From Paraescarpia echinospica (taxonomy: Eukaryota > Annelida > Polychaeta > Sabellida > Siboglinidae), in NCBI GenBank assembly GCA_020002185.1, contig CM034541.1, forward strand, positions 29,677,845 to 29,741,844: a DNA stretch of 64,000 bases. Direction: 5' to 3'. Shown one piece after another: positions 12,001 through 24,000 of the stretch (the first letter of the stretch is position 1; every line of letters starts with the position of its first letter). A program made the position numbers and the translations under genes. The notes below the pieces were generated by a model. It was not told the DNA's origin. It ran no database searches and saw nothing but the letters and a program-made list of their open reading frames with translations.

Positions 12001-15000
12001 AAGGAGATGGCGGCGGCACACGCAGACAAACCTGTGACAGCGATTCAAATTCAGGTGAGTTTCACACGTAAGGTAACTTTCACTACCATCTTTGTAAAAA
12101 CAGCTGACCAGGAACATGTAGTTCTATGATTTGAGAGCTTAGTATATACATATCGATTTGGAAATGTGGCCTTAATTTATGATAATCGGACAACCTAAAC
12201 ATGACTGCCAGCCATGTGTTATCCACTTCAAGTCTCGCTGCGTGTGTTGGGCTTAAGACATAACAATACTTTCATCTGGTGGACATTTCTTTGTCCCATT
12301 TCGAAATTGAATCGCGGCCACCAATGTTGTCGTGCTGTGTGTTGAAGACTGTGTCATACATCGTCTGTTGTGGCTACTGGCCAATAAGTACCAGCATTTT
12401 CATGAAATTAATAAAATGCCAGGATCAGGATGGTACAGTCATGGCTTCATTCAACCAATGTTGAGTGGTATGCACTGCTCGAGTGTGTATTGGGATACAA
12501 ACAGTGTTTGTATCACAATACAAACACTGTTGTGTTTAATTGGATGAGTGTCATAGAAAAACAGAAGTGTGGCTGTATATGCCAAGCTATATGTGACAGA
12601 TTGTTGCTGTGATTTATTTTCTCGTGCTGCTTTTTTATCTCTTGAGTATTAGTTATAATTTGCCGCTTGGGAAGTTGATATATATATATCAGTTTCCTCG
12701 CCTGCTAGGGGACGCTATTGATTACATCAGTCTCAGTACCCCACGGCAGATCGCTTGCCGAAACTCAGAATATAAGCTCTGCCAATAATATTGTTTGCCG
12801 GCAAATTCCAGTGGTCTTCTGGGTGGTCTTCATGGACTGTTTGGGCAGTAGACGTAATTATTTGAATACACAATACCACTCAGCGGCTCATGAGAATGGT
12901 CGAATGGGTAATTATATTGGGATTCCTGGAAATGGGGCATGAGTCAGATGGGTTCTCACGGATGGAACGGCGAAGTCAATTATGAGTTTGATCCAGCTAA
13001 CTTCCATACAATGCGCAGGAGATCTGCCAGGGGTAGTGTACGTAGTCACATCCCTGGCTTGCGAAGATGTATATAAAAGTACCGTAATAATTTTCTAACT
13101 TTCGAGTTTTATAAGTCTGTCTCCTCTGAGGTGCCCACTCACCTCTTTCTATGGTAACTCACTTCCTTAGACCATTGGCCTCTGGTCTAGCAATTGGCGA
13201 TGTATTTCAAACACGTCAAGTTATTTACAGTTATTTACTTACATGTTTTTGCTATGTTAGCCTTTATTAGAGGGCAGGGACTAATGGCGGATAATATTTT
13301 TGCCCGTCATGACAGCGCCATGCATCATGTGCCCAGTAATTTGTTACCAGTCCAAATAGTTTACAGTGCAGCCAGTAGAGCAAAAAAACCCTCAGTTTCT
13401 TACCCGTCCACTTAACGGGTTGATCATATATATATATATATCAGGCTGCGAAATAAGGCCGGTCCGATCATCCCGGACAAGTAGTCTTAGGTGATTTACT
13501 CCAAACAGCCCAAACTTGAGCTAACGCAGGAGTTGTATGGTGCTTGTTTGTGCGCATGCATTGTGGGTAGTTTGTTTGTTTATTTTATAGGCACTTTAGA
13601 TGATTGGGTGTGGTGAAAGGGAGGTTCATGATCGCTGTTTGAAACGCTATGGGGCTTTCTAGTTCAGTAATCGGTGGTGGAATCATATTCCAGATTTGAA
13701 CTGCTCGGGGGTAGAAAGAGAACACTGCTGCATTGATGCGGCACCTAGGGGCTACGTAGTGGCCACGGTTTTTTGACTGTGTTAGTAGACCTGGTGGGGG
13801 TGTGATGTTGACTGTGTTAGTAGACCTGGTGGGGGTGTGATGTTGACTGTGTTAGTAGACCTGGTGGGGGTGTGATGTTGACTGTGTTAGTAGACCTGGT
13901 GGGGGTGTGATGTTGACTGTGTTAGTAGACCTGGTGGGGGTGTGATGTTGACTGTGTTAGTAGACCTGGTGGGGGTGTGATGTTGACTGTGTTAGTAGAC
14001 CTGGTGGGGGTGTGATGTTGACTGTGTTAGTAGACCTGGTGGGGGTGTGATGTTGACTGTGTTAGTAGACCTGGTGGGGGTGTGATGTTGACTGTGTTAG
14101 TAGACCTGGTGGGGGTGTGATGTTGACTGTGTTAGTAGACCTGGTGGGGGTGTGATGTTGACTGTGTTAGTAGACCTGGTGGGGGTGTGATGTTGACTGT
14201 GTTAGTAGACCTGGCGGGGGTGTGATGTTGACTGTGTTAGTAGACCTGGCGGGGGTGTGATGTTGACTGTGTTAGTAGACCTGGCGGGGGTGTGATGTTG
14301 ACTGTGTTAGTAGACCTGGCGGGGGTGTGATGTTGACTGTGTTAGTAGACCTGGCGGGGGTGTGATGTTGACTGTGTTAGTAGACCTGGCGGGGGTGTGA
14401 TGTTGACTGTGTTAGTAGACCTGGTGGGGGTGTGATGTTGACTGTGTTAGTAGACCTGGCGGGGGTGTGATGTTGACTGTGTTAGTAGACCTGGTGGGGG
14501 TGTGATGTTGACTGTGTTAGTAGACCTGGTGGGGGTGTGATGTTGACTGTGTTAGTAGACCTGGTGGGGGTGTGATGTTGACTGTGTTAGTAGACCTGGT
14601 GGGGGTGTGATGTTGACTGTGTTAGTAGACCTGGTGGGGGTGTGATGTTGACTGTGTTAGTAGACCTGGTGGGGGTGTGATGTTGACTGTGTTAGTAGAC
14701 CTGGTGGGGGTGTGATGTTGACTGTGTTAGTAGACCTGGTGGGGGTGTGATGTTGACTGTGTTAGTAGACCTGGCGGGGGTGTGATGTTGACTGTGTTAG
14801 TAGACCTGGTGGGGGTGTGATGTTGACTGTGTTAGTAGACCTGGTGGGGGTGTGATGTTGACTGTGTTAGTAGACCTGGTGGGGGTGTGATGTTGACTGT
14901 GTTAGTAGACCTGGTGGGGGTGTGATGTTGACTGTGTTAGTAGACCTGGTGGGGGTGTGATGTTGACTGTGTTAGTAGACCTGGTGGGGGTGTGATGTTG

Positions 15001-18000
15001 ACTGTGTTAGTAGACCTGGTGGGGGTGTGATGTTGACTGTGTTAGTAGACCTGGTGGGGGTGTGATGTTGACTGTGTTAGTAGACCTGGTGGGGGTGTGA
15101 TGTTGACTGTGTTAGTAGACCTGGTGGGGGTGTGATGTTGACTGTGTTAGTAGACCTGGTGGGGGTGTGATGTTGATTATGTTATTTAGTATTTTGTAAA
15201 ATGTCACGGCTTGTTTGATAATGCGTCGTCGTTCAAGAGTTGACCATCCAAGGGTGGCTATTAGGTCTGCTGCGTTTGTTTGGCGTCTGTGGTCATTTTT
15301 GACAAATCTGGCAGCACAGTGTTGTACTCTTTCAAGGTGTTTAATTTGGGTGGCAGTGTGTGGGTTCCATATGGGAGAGGCATACTCGAGTTTTGGTCGG
15401 ATTAGCATGTTATAGGCTGTTTCTTTTACTTCAGGTTTGCATGGTCCGAGGGTTCGTTTGATCATGCCTAGGACTTTTGAAGATTTGGAAGCTATGTCAG
15501 TGATATGGTTAGCCCAGGTTAGTTTAGAATCTAATTTTATTCCAAGATATGTGTGACTAGAGGCGGTAGAGAGTGGTATGCCAAAGAGTGAATATGAATG
15601 TAGTCTGGGTTTTGTTTTGTTTGTTATTGGGAGATGCACACATTTAGATATGTTAAATTCCATCTGCCATTTATTAGACCATGTTTGGAGTTTGATCAGG
15701 TCAGATTGGAGAGTTTCGTGGTCGGTTTCGGATGTGATTTTGCGATATATAATGCTGTCGTCTACAAAGAGACGTACGGAAGATTGGAAATTTTCGGTTA
15801 TGTCGAGTAAAAATAGGACAGGTCCTAGGACTGAGCCCTGTGGTACCCCAGATGTAACATTTGTGCTGTCCGACAGGGCTCCATTGACTGAGACTCTCTG
15901 TTTGCGATTGGATAGAAACGATTTGATCCAGTTTTGTGTGTTTCCAGTTATTCCATAGAAAGCTAATTTGGATAGGAGGCATTTATGGGGGACTTTGTCG
16001 AAGGCTTTGGCGAAATCGAGTAGGATGGCATCTATTTGTGTCTTATTGTCCATAGCAGTCATCCAGTCGTGGACTGTCTCGATGAGTTGGGATTCACAAG
16101 ACAGACCTGATTGGAATCCATGTTGGAAGTAGATGACGATGTTGTGTTTGTGTAAGTGTTTCCACATGTTGCTTAGAATGATGTGCTCCATAACTTTGCA
16201 GAGAATGCATGTTAACAAAATTGGTCTATAATTAGCAGGGTCTGATTTGTGGCTTTTTTGTGTATTGGTGTTACTAGTGCTTGGAGCCAGTCATCTGGGA
16301 GTTTGTAAGTGTTGTATGACTGCTGGAAAATGTGTGTGATGATGGGGGCAATTTCCACTGCAGTCTCTTTAAGGACTCTGGCTGGGAGTTCGTCGGGGCC
16401 TGTAGCTTTATTTTGGTTTAGGTTTTTCAGTTGCTTAATTACTCCGTCTATCCCGATTTCGAGGGAGGGCATATCGGGATAGATGGATGGAGCTAGTTGG
16501 GGGATGGGGTAGATTTCTTGAGTAAACACGGAACTAAATTGGTTGTTAAATGTATTTGCTTTGTCGTGATTATTTGTGATTGGTTGGTCGTTTGCTTGCA
16601 GTGTAGGGATGCCAATGTATTCTTGTTTGTTTGCTTTAATGAGTGACCAAAATTGTTTTGGGTTTGTTTTTAGGCTGTCTCCAATGTGATTGTTTAGATA
16701 GTCTGAGTAGGATTTGGTTGCAGCTTTAGTGGCTTGTTTTCGGAGTTGCCTAAACCTTTCCCAGTCACTATTACGTCCAGTTTGTTTTGCTTTTTTGTGG
16801 CTTTTGTTGCGTTTTCTTTGCATTCTTATTATTTCACGTGTTATCCAGGGGAGGTGGGTTTTTGCTTTGGTGTTGCGACTGGGAATATTATTGTTGACTA
16901 ATGAAGTAAGATTATTCCGGAAAAAGTTCCAATTTGTGTTGACATGTGTTGAATTTGGGTTCGTGTCAAAGTATGTTGTTGTTAGTTGTTTTATGTCATC
17001 TTTAAGCTTATCCCAGTTTGCAGATTTATATTGGAACACTGTGTGGTGGTTTACTGTTACGGATTGGATTTAGGTTTACGTTAAAGGTCACAGCTTCATG
17101 ATCACTCATGCCGGGAGTGGTGCGAGTGTTAGCAATTATCGATGGATTAGAAGTGAGTATGAGGTCAAGGATATTGCCGGAATCACCTCGTGTGTGATCG
17201 TTGACCATGTTCTGTAATCCAAATTCTCTAATTATTTCTAGCAGTTTGTTATGCTTGCTAGCAGTTCTGTTGCCAGTGGTTTGCTGCTTGCCCCAGTTAA
17301 TATCAGGAAGGTTGAAGTCACCTGCTATAACTACATTAGGAGAAGTTTTTTGTGATCTGTAGTTTTGTTAGGGATTCGTGGAGAGCTTCAAGGGATTTAA
17401 GGTGGTCACTGGGAGGTCGGTAGTAGCATGCAAAGTATATGGATTTGTTTCGTGTGAAATGGATTTTTGTCCATACTATTTCACAGCTTGAGTTTAGTTT
17501 ATTAAGTGGTTCTGCTACAATGTCATCGCGGAAGGCTATGAGAACTCCACCACCATGGGTGTTTCTGTCCTTTCGGATGGCGCTATAGTTAGGTGGTAGG
17601 AACGAATAGGTAGGGTAGTTTTCGTCTATTTTGGTTTCGACTAGGAATATGATGTCAGGATTATTTGACTGAATAGTTGTTTTTAATTGGGTTGTCTTTG
17701 CAATGCTTTTGACACTGTTGGTATTGATTAGAATTCCGCTAAGTGTGTTACGTTTGGTTTTCTTACGACGTTCAGGGGTTGATGCATTTTGAGGGTTTGG
17801 TCCAAAGGTTGGATCCCAGGTTTGGGATGTACGACTCGAGTTTGTTTGAGAGATCTGTGTGTGGGGGTCAATGTTTTGGTTATTTTGGTCTGTGTCACTA
17901 AGGCTGTTATATCGGTTGTGAGAACATTCCAATAAGTGGTCTTGGAAGAAGGAATGACTGTAGTTAGGATGGTCGCATTTCATGCAGTGCCAGGAACAGG

Positions 18001-21000
18001 AACTGTTACAGAGGAGATGATATTGATCTGGACTTATGTCACAACATTTAATGGTGTACCCATTGGTTGCACCGGTCGCAGCAGACTGCTCGGTGATTTG
18101 AAGCAACAGGCTTTTTACAAAATCCACAGGGATGTCTGACTGGGCCGGGGTTTGTTTGGATGTCCCCACAGAGGATTAGTAGGACAAGATAACATGTTTT
18201 GTGTCCCGATGTAGGGATTGCATAAGCCAGTTTGGTGTGGTACTTGTTACGGAAGTCTCTGGTGAAAGCTAGTGTCAGTCTAATACTTGTGTCAGTCCAG
18301 CAGGACCTGTCATATGTTAGCAGACCATTTGGATCGTCCGTGAATTGGGTATGGTCCAGGTGTATCGGGAATTTGGGTATGAATGCAATAATGATACTAA
18401 TCAGAACTACCACTTGTGTGCCCATTTTGGGTGGCACCATCATAAGAGCAGCTATTGCACAAGCTGTTTTGCTTGTACAGTTATGTTAATGCAGTAAAAC
18501 AAAAGCAAAAACAAGAGATTATATTCCACTACAGATGTTGGTATTGTTTTTATGATTAAGTTATATATCACAGCTAATATAAAATCACAGTAGTAAGATC
18601 ACAGTACATGTAAAAGACAGTAATAAAATGCAAAAATGTATTGTATATTGTGTTTGCTGTTGGTTTCCTGTGTGTTGCTGACAGTGATCGGACTAGTCCT
18701 TATTTAGTGGAGCAGTCCCATAGGACTAGCTGTTATTATGTGAATTATTTTACGCTATGTATACGCTAGTTGGGTGTTGTGATGGAATAAAACAAAATAA
18801 GACAGTAAGGTAGCATTTTATCACAGGCAGCTAAATATTCCGTTCGACTGTCAGATGGGAAATTTGCTGAACGCAGGGAATGTAAATGGCGGCTGTTTAC
18901 ATCCGGTTAGCGTAGGATAGGTAGTGCCACCTAGCGACCATGAGTGATGAGCGACATGGACTAACATACATGCGCGGGTTACAGACATCGTTACGTGCTA
19001 TCCCGTCGTGATGGTAGTTGCGTTATTCCTGCATCGGGTGATTATTTTAGCAAGTTACCAAACGCCAGCAATGTTACTGATTGTTTAGTCGGCTTCGGGA
19101 AAGTAAATGCTAATGAAAAGTATAGGGCAAATGATGCAACTTAGTTCGACAATGTCGGTCCTTTGTTGCCGTCAGGCTTCAAATTCTGCTGGCATCGCCT
19201 TGTCCACGATTCCTGTTTGCTGCCCCTGATTAAACTAGTCATTTCTTCTGATAACTTTGCAATTGGATCTACGAAATCACATGTATTTGTTTCTATTAAT
19301 GACACATTTAGTTGAACATTTAATTGAAATGGGAAACGGCTTGTTTTCTTTATGAAATAAAGCCACTTTTACTATGTGTCACACATATATGACCAGCGAT
19401 AGAAATAAGCCAGAATATTTACTTGTCCGCCGGACAAGTAAGTTTTGAAATCTACTTGTCCTCCAAAATTTTAACTTGTCTGAGTGGTTGTCAAGGGGAT
19501 TCGAAGCTTCGGAAAAAACATAAAAAAAGTATGTTTTATTTTTATGACAACAACACAGTGTTCGGTACTTTTGCAGTTTAGGCCCGCACCTCGAGAAAAC
19601 CATAATAATAGTCACCTACAGTCACCAAACTTCACATCATATATCTACAACACTTATTCTACACATATACATTTGTCACGTGATCAAACAATTAAATTTA
19701 CTGTCTTATTGATCAAAATATTCGCTTGTTTTTGAGTGTATTCATTAGTTCCACCGTAAACTCCGGCAGGTGGCGACACTTTATGGTTGCCTTCAGCCTA
19801 TCCCCATGTCTGAAGTCAACCATAAAGTGACGCCACCTACCGGAGTTTCCGATGGAACTAATGAATACACGCAAAAACGAGTGAATTTCTTGTACATTTT
19901 GATCGATAAAAGACAGTAAATTTAACTTTTTTATCATGTAATAATTATGTATGTATAGAATACGTGTTGTAGATATATGATGTGAAGTTTGGTGACTGTA
20001 GGTGAGCGTTTTCGTGTTTTTTTCGAGGTGCGGGCCTAAACTGCAAAAGTACCCAATGTTCCTGCTGTTTGTTGCATGTACATATGAATGACTTGTGATC
20101 AAAGACACAATTTGATTTAATCTGCAAATTTTGAAATTGCAAAATTATATTTGCAACTATTTGTTTCGGTCCATTATCATTACTATATATATATATTCAT
20201 CACGAATATTAAAACTAGACACGTTACATGATGTATACCAATATTTTAGTGATGCTGATATGAACACTTTTATTAATAACAAATAATTATTACGATGATA
20301 GGAATGAGACAATTGTTATCCTTGCTATTTGTTATAATGTTGCAAAAACTGTTTTTGTTTAATATGGTATACACATATATAACAACACTGCTGTACAATT
20401 TTGGCATCAGTTTGTCACTCAACTATCAGGAACACGACCAATGCAAAGCCAGGAAATGTCACAAAAATCATAATAAACTATAATATAATCTGATATTATT
20501 TTGTTCAATCTCTATGAACTTCAATATTAACAAAGCTCTGTATTTTACAAACGAAGATAACATTCAATTGATCACGAGCAAACAAATGCATATTTTTACT
20601 AAATTTTATATTACCATTTCAATTATGTACAAACAGTTTTAACGGTGCCCGAATTACATCTACCGGGCGGAATATAATTTATAGATTTAGTTACGACGTA
20701 ACGTCGCAGCCGCACGCAGACCGACGTAGTTGGCGGAAGCCGACATATCAACGGCGGTTGGCACCCTGCCGCGCGTCTTGCATAAAATTTGGCTTCGAAA
20801 ACTCACAATTTATGGTTAGAATAAATATTACACAGACACAACAATTCTGAAATTTCATTAATATTCCGTTTATCAACCATCACCATAGATTTACCGGAGA
20901 GCCAGTTACAAGTTTTGAACTTTTTATCGATTTGGGACTGGATCGGCTAACGACGTTCGATGACTTGGAAGACTGCCGAGTCCGCGTGGTTTAGGTGTAA

Positions 21001-24000
21001 TAATGGTTAAAACTATATAATTATTCAAATAACAGGTAGCGATACAAAGTCTATTATTTCCAAAGTTCGTCACATGTGATCCGTGGGTGGAAGCAAGTTG
21101 TACGTCGGCCAAACTGAACGATTTACGATTTTATGAAATACAGCCTCGATCAACGATGGCTGATGCGGAGTCTGTCCTGCGCGTGTGACAGAGCTAGGTC
21201 GGTGCGCTCAGCGGATGACCCTGTTAACACAGGCACTAAACTTGGTCGAACGCTGAAGTACAACACATTGGCGGCGGAACGACAAGACGCTGACACACTA
21301 ACAAGATTGCAACATGCGCGATTGCTAGCGAACTTCATTTACGTTTGAATTTCCTCAAATAAAAAGTTTGCAATGTTGCATGCGTCACTATTTACTGTAA
21401 ATTTTCACTTGTCCACCGGATAACCATGTAGAGTAATTTTACTTGTCCGGGCCAAAAATCACTTGTCCCGGACAAACGGACAAGTGCTATTTCGAACTCT
21501 GATGACACAACAGTATAATTGATGGTACCTGGCATGTTTATTTTTAAGGACTACTAAAATAATATGAGGACTAGTTGTTTCTGAGTCAGCTAGTCCGACG
21601 GACTACCTGTCAACTAATCCACCGTGCACCCTGATATATATGTATAAATATATATAATAATAACACTATGTCACCAGTAGAATAACGTTTATTTAACTTA
21701 ACAATCAATTTATCGCCAACAAGAGCCTGCAACATTGCAAACAAAATCAGCAACATAAGAAACAGCCAAGCAGCTTCAAGTAGAAATATTCAATTGTGGA
21801 TTGGCCACATGCTAACGACGTCGAACGCGACAACATGGCAGAGATGTCGCCGCCGAAGCGACGGCACGGCAGAGATAACGACGCCGAACGCGACGACTCG
21901 GGCACAGGTGAAGACGACGAACGCGATGACATGAGCAAAGGTATCACTGACGACACAGGCACAACCACTGGTGCAGTCTCCACTCGGTCCATGCCATCGT
22001 CTTCCTGGTGAACGATGCCGTCGATGGCAGTCATCGTAATTTTCATTGTTTTTTTTCGAAAAAAACGCGTAATGCATTTCGACAAAGACAAAAATGCTAT
22101 ATTGCAGTTTCAATTGATAGTGTCACGTGCCATCAATTAACCAGACTCCTGTAGGGAAATAAAGAAAATACGTGCATTCAGTATATTGGGCAGCAAAATC
22201 CCAAACACCCGATTACTTGTATTTGCATATGGAGAATAATGGGCCAGCATGCGAATGCAAAAACGTCGTAATCTAGCCGAATCGCATGTTACAAAACAGT
22301 TTTTGCAGGCAAAGTTAACACCACATTAACAAGGTATAAAATACGATCGGCGATTTGTTTATTGGCAATTCAAACACCGGAAACGTTTGACTAACAGCAG
22401 TAATTAACAATGTATCTACGCTGTTGCAATAAAACAGTATCCATTTGAATATTGCAACAAACTATACACATGGAGTAACGCCACGGGTGCATAGAGTATT
22501 TCGAGGAACTGCCCTGTGAAGGCTGTGCCAATGTCAGAGAAAGGCTCCGCACAGTTGACGGGTTTGTATTTGCTTATCAGTCAAAATTCTTACCCGCTCC
22601 TGGCCGACTGAACCCGTCCAAATGACGGAGTGACGGGTCTCTGCATTAGTCTACGTTAGAGGACCTTTCTCTTACCTGAGAAAACTTAGTGGTGATCGCC
22701 AGATGGCGCCACTAAATTGTGATTACTCCATGAGTGCAAGTAATAAATCTGCTTTCCTCCATTGCTGTAAATGTAAATCGATAGTTCTGACCACTGATGG
22801 CAATGCAAAAAATGGCATTGTATCAACGTTTTGGAAGAAACACTGTTGTATATTTAAATATGTAGGAAAATTAGAACTGATGCTTTTTATCATGGAAAAC
22901 AAACTTGCTGTGAACCATTGAAAATATAACCCTTTTCGATGTCAAGCCTTTTGCAGATATATTGGATACTTGGTACAGTGATTTTTGACACATTTCATCT
23001 AAATTTCAAAAGCTGGGCATTTTTGTTCACTCCGAATTGCTTTAGTTCACCAGGCTATATAAATGAATAACTGGATATAGAGAGTGGTGTATATGTGTAC
23101 GACTAGTCTGCGCACAATAATTGCAGCATGGCTGAATGCTTCCCAGAGAAGTCGAGATGGTATTCAATGAAATGAACAGATCTACCAGGAGATGAAATTT
23201 AAAGTGCTTTGCTCAGTCCTATTGCCTTAACACCGCACTATATTAGAACATGCCTTTACCTTATTAAGATAACCACTTAAGCCTATAATTAATATTCACA
23301 AAATATCAAATTTTAAGTAAGTCATCCATATTAACTATCAGTTATTAGAGTGTACCATGTAATGGCGTCAGTTTTACATTTGCTCTAGATCACTCGGACT
23401 TTGTACGACTTGACCCGGATATGGTTGAGGAAGTTAACCTAGTGAACCCTGAAGCTGCCAAGGGCGCAGTGGGTCTGTCGATGCTGTCTGCCAGGCGGAA
23501 TGTCATGCAGTCATCGACATCGTCCAACGGATCATCTGTTAGTGTCAACTTCCGGTTTGTCCATCCAGTTGCTGGGCAACCAGGACATTATTCTGACGGC
23601 GCCGGTAAGTGTCTATGACAAAATGTTGCTATTGGCAGTAGTAGATACAGTTCTGTCAATATTGGAGTTAGCAGAAGTATAATCAAAATGTTTCAATGGT
23701 AAGGATTTGCAACATTTTGTGCAATATTAATCTTTATACAGCTAAGCAATGATAAATGTTTCTTGTATTTATGAAATGTGCATCACAAATGTTTGTAGGT
23801 ACTGTACTGTTTCCAAAATTTGGAAACACCATTTGCTTCATTTAGGGGGTAATCTGATCAGTTTGCAAAGTTCAAAAAAATTATGTGATTAATATTTGTT
23901 CAAATCCTGCCTCCTTACCCCACTAATATGTGGTGTTCGACTTACAATTTTACGATTAAAAATTGCTATTAGCAGACCCTGTCGGATTTGTCAAACACTG

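Larger units (their letters stand above)
13585..18500 (-). mobile_element. CR1-like non-LTR retrotransposon with 2A-like and PHD segments
   Basis: On the minus strand the element reads 5' to 3' as a hydrophobic leader, a 2A-like motif, a PHD finger, an APE-type endonuclease, a reverse transcriptase, the ORF stop at 13587-13585 and an A-rich tail. It lies within intron B of the CCPG1-like gene, antisense to it. Frameshifts near 18050, 17345, 17035 and 16255 and a 40-copy minisatellite near the ORF end make it non-functional. Target-site duplications were not identified. The 5' limit is uncertain because untranslated sequence may run beyond 18500. Confidence 0.85.

Noticed and set aside
18048..18443. 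Endogenous viral element because of the 2A-like NPGP motif
   Set aside because: The motif is followed by a PHD finger, APE endonuclease and LINE reverse transcriptase, which is the known setting of 2A in non-LTR elements.
21747..22113. Overlapping Arg/Asp/Ser-rich frames on both strands
   Set aside because: They are mirror products of the same CGA/GAC-rich DNA and share no similarity with a known family.
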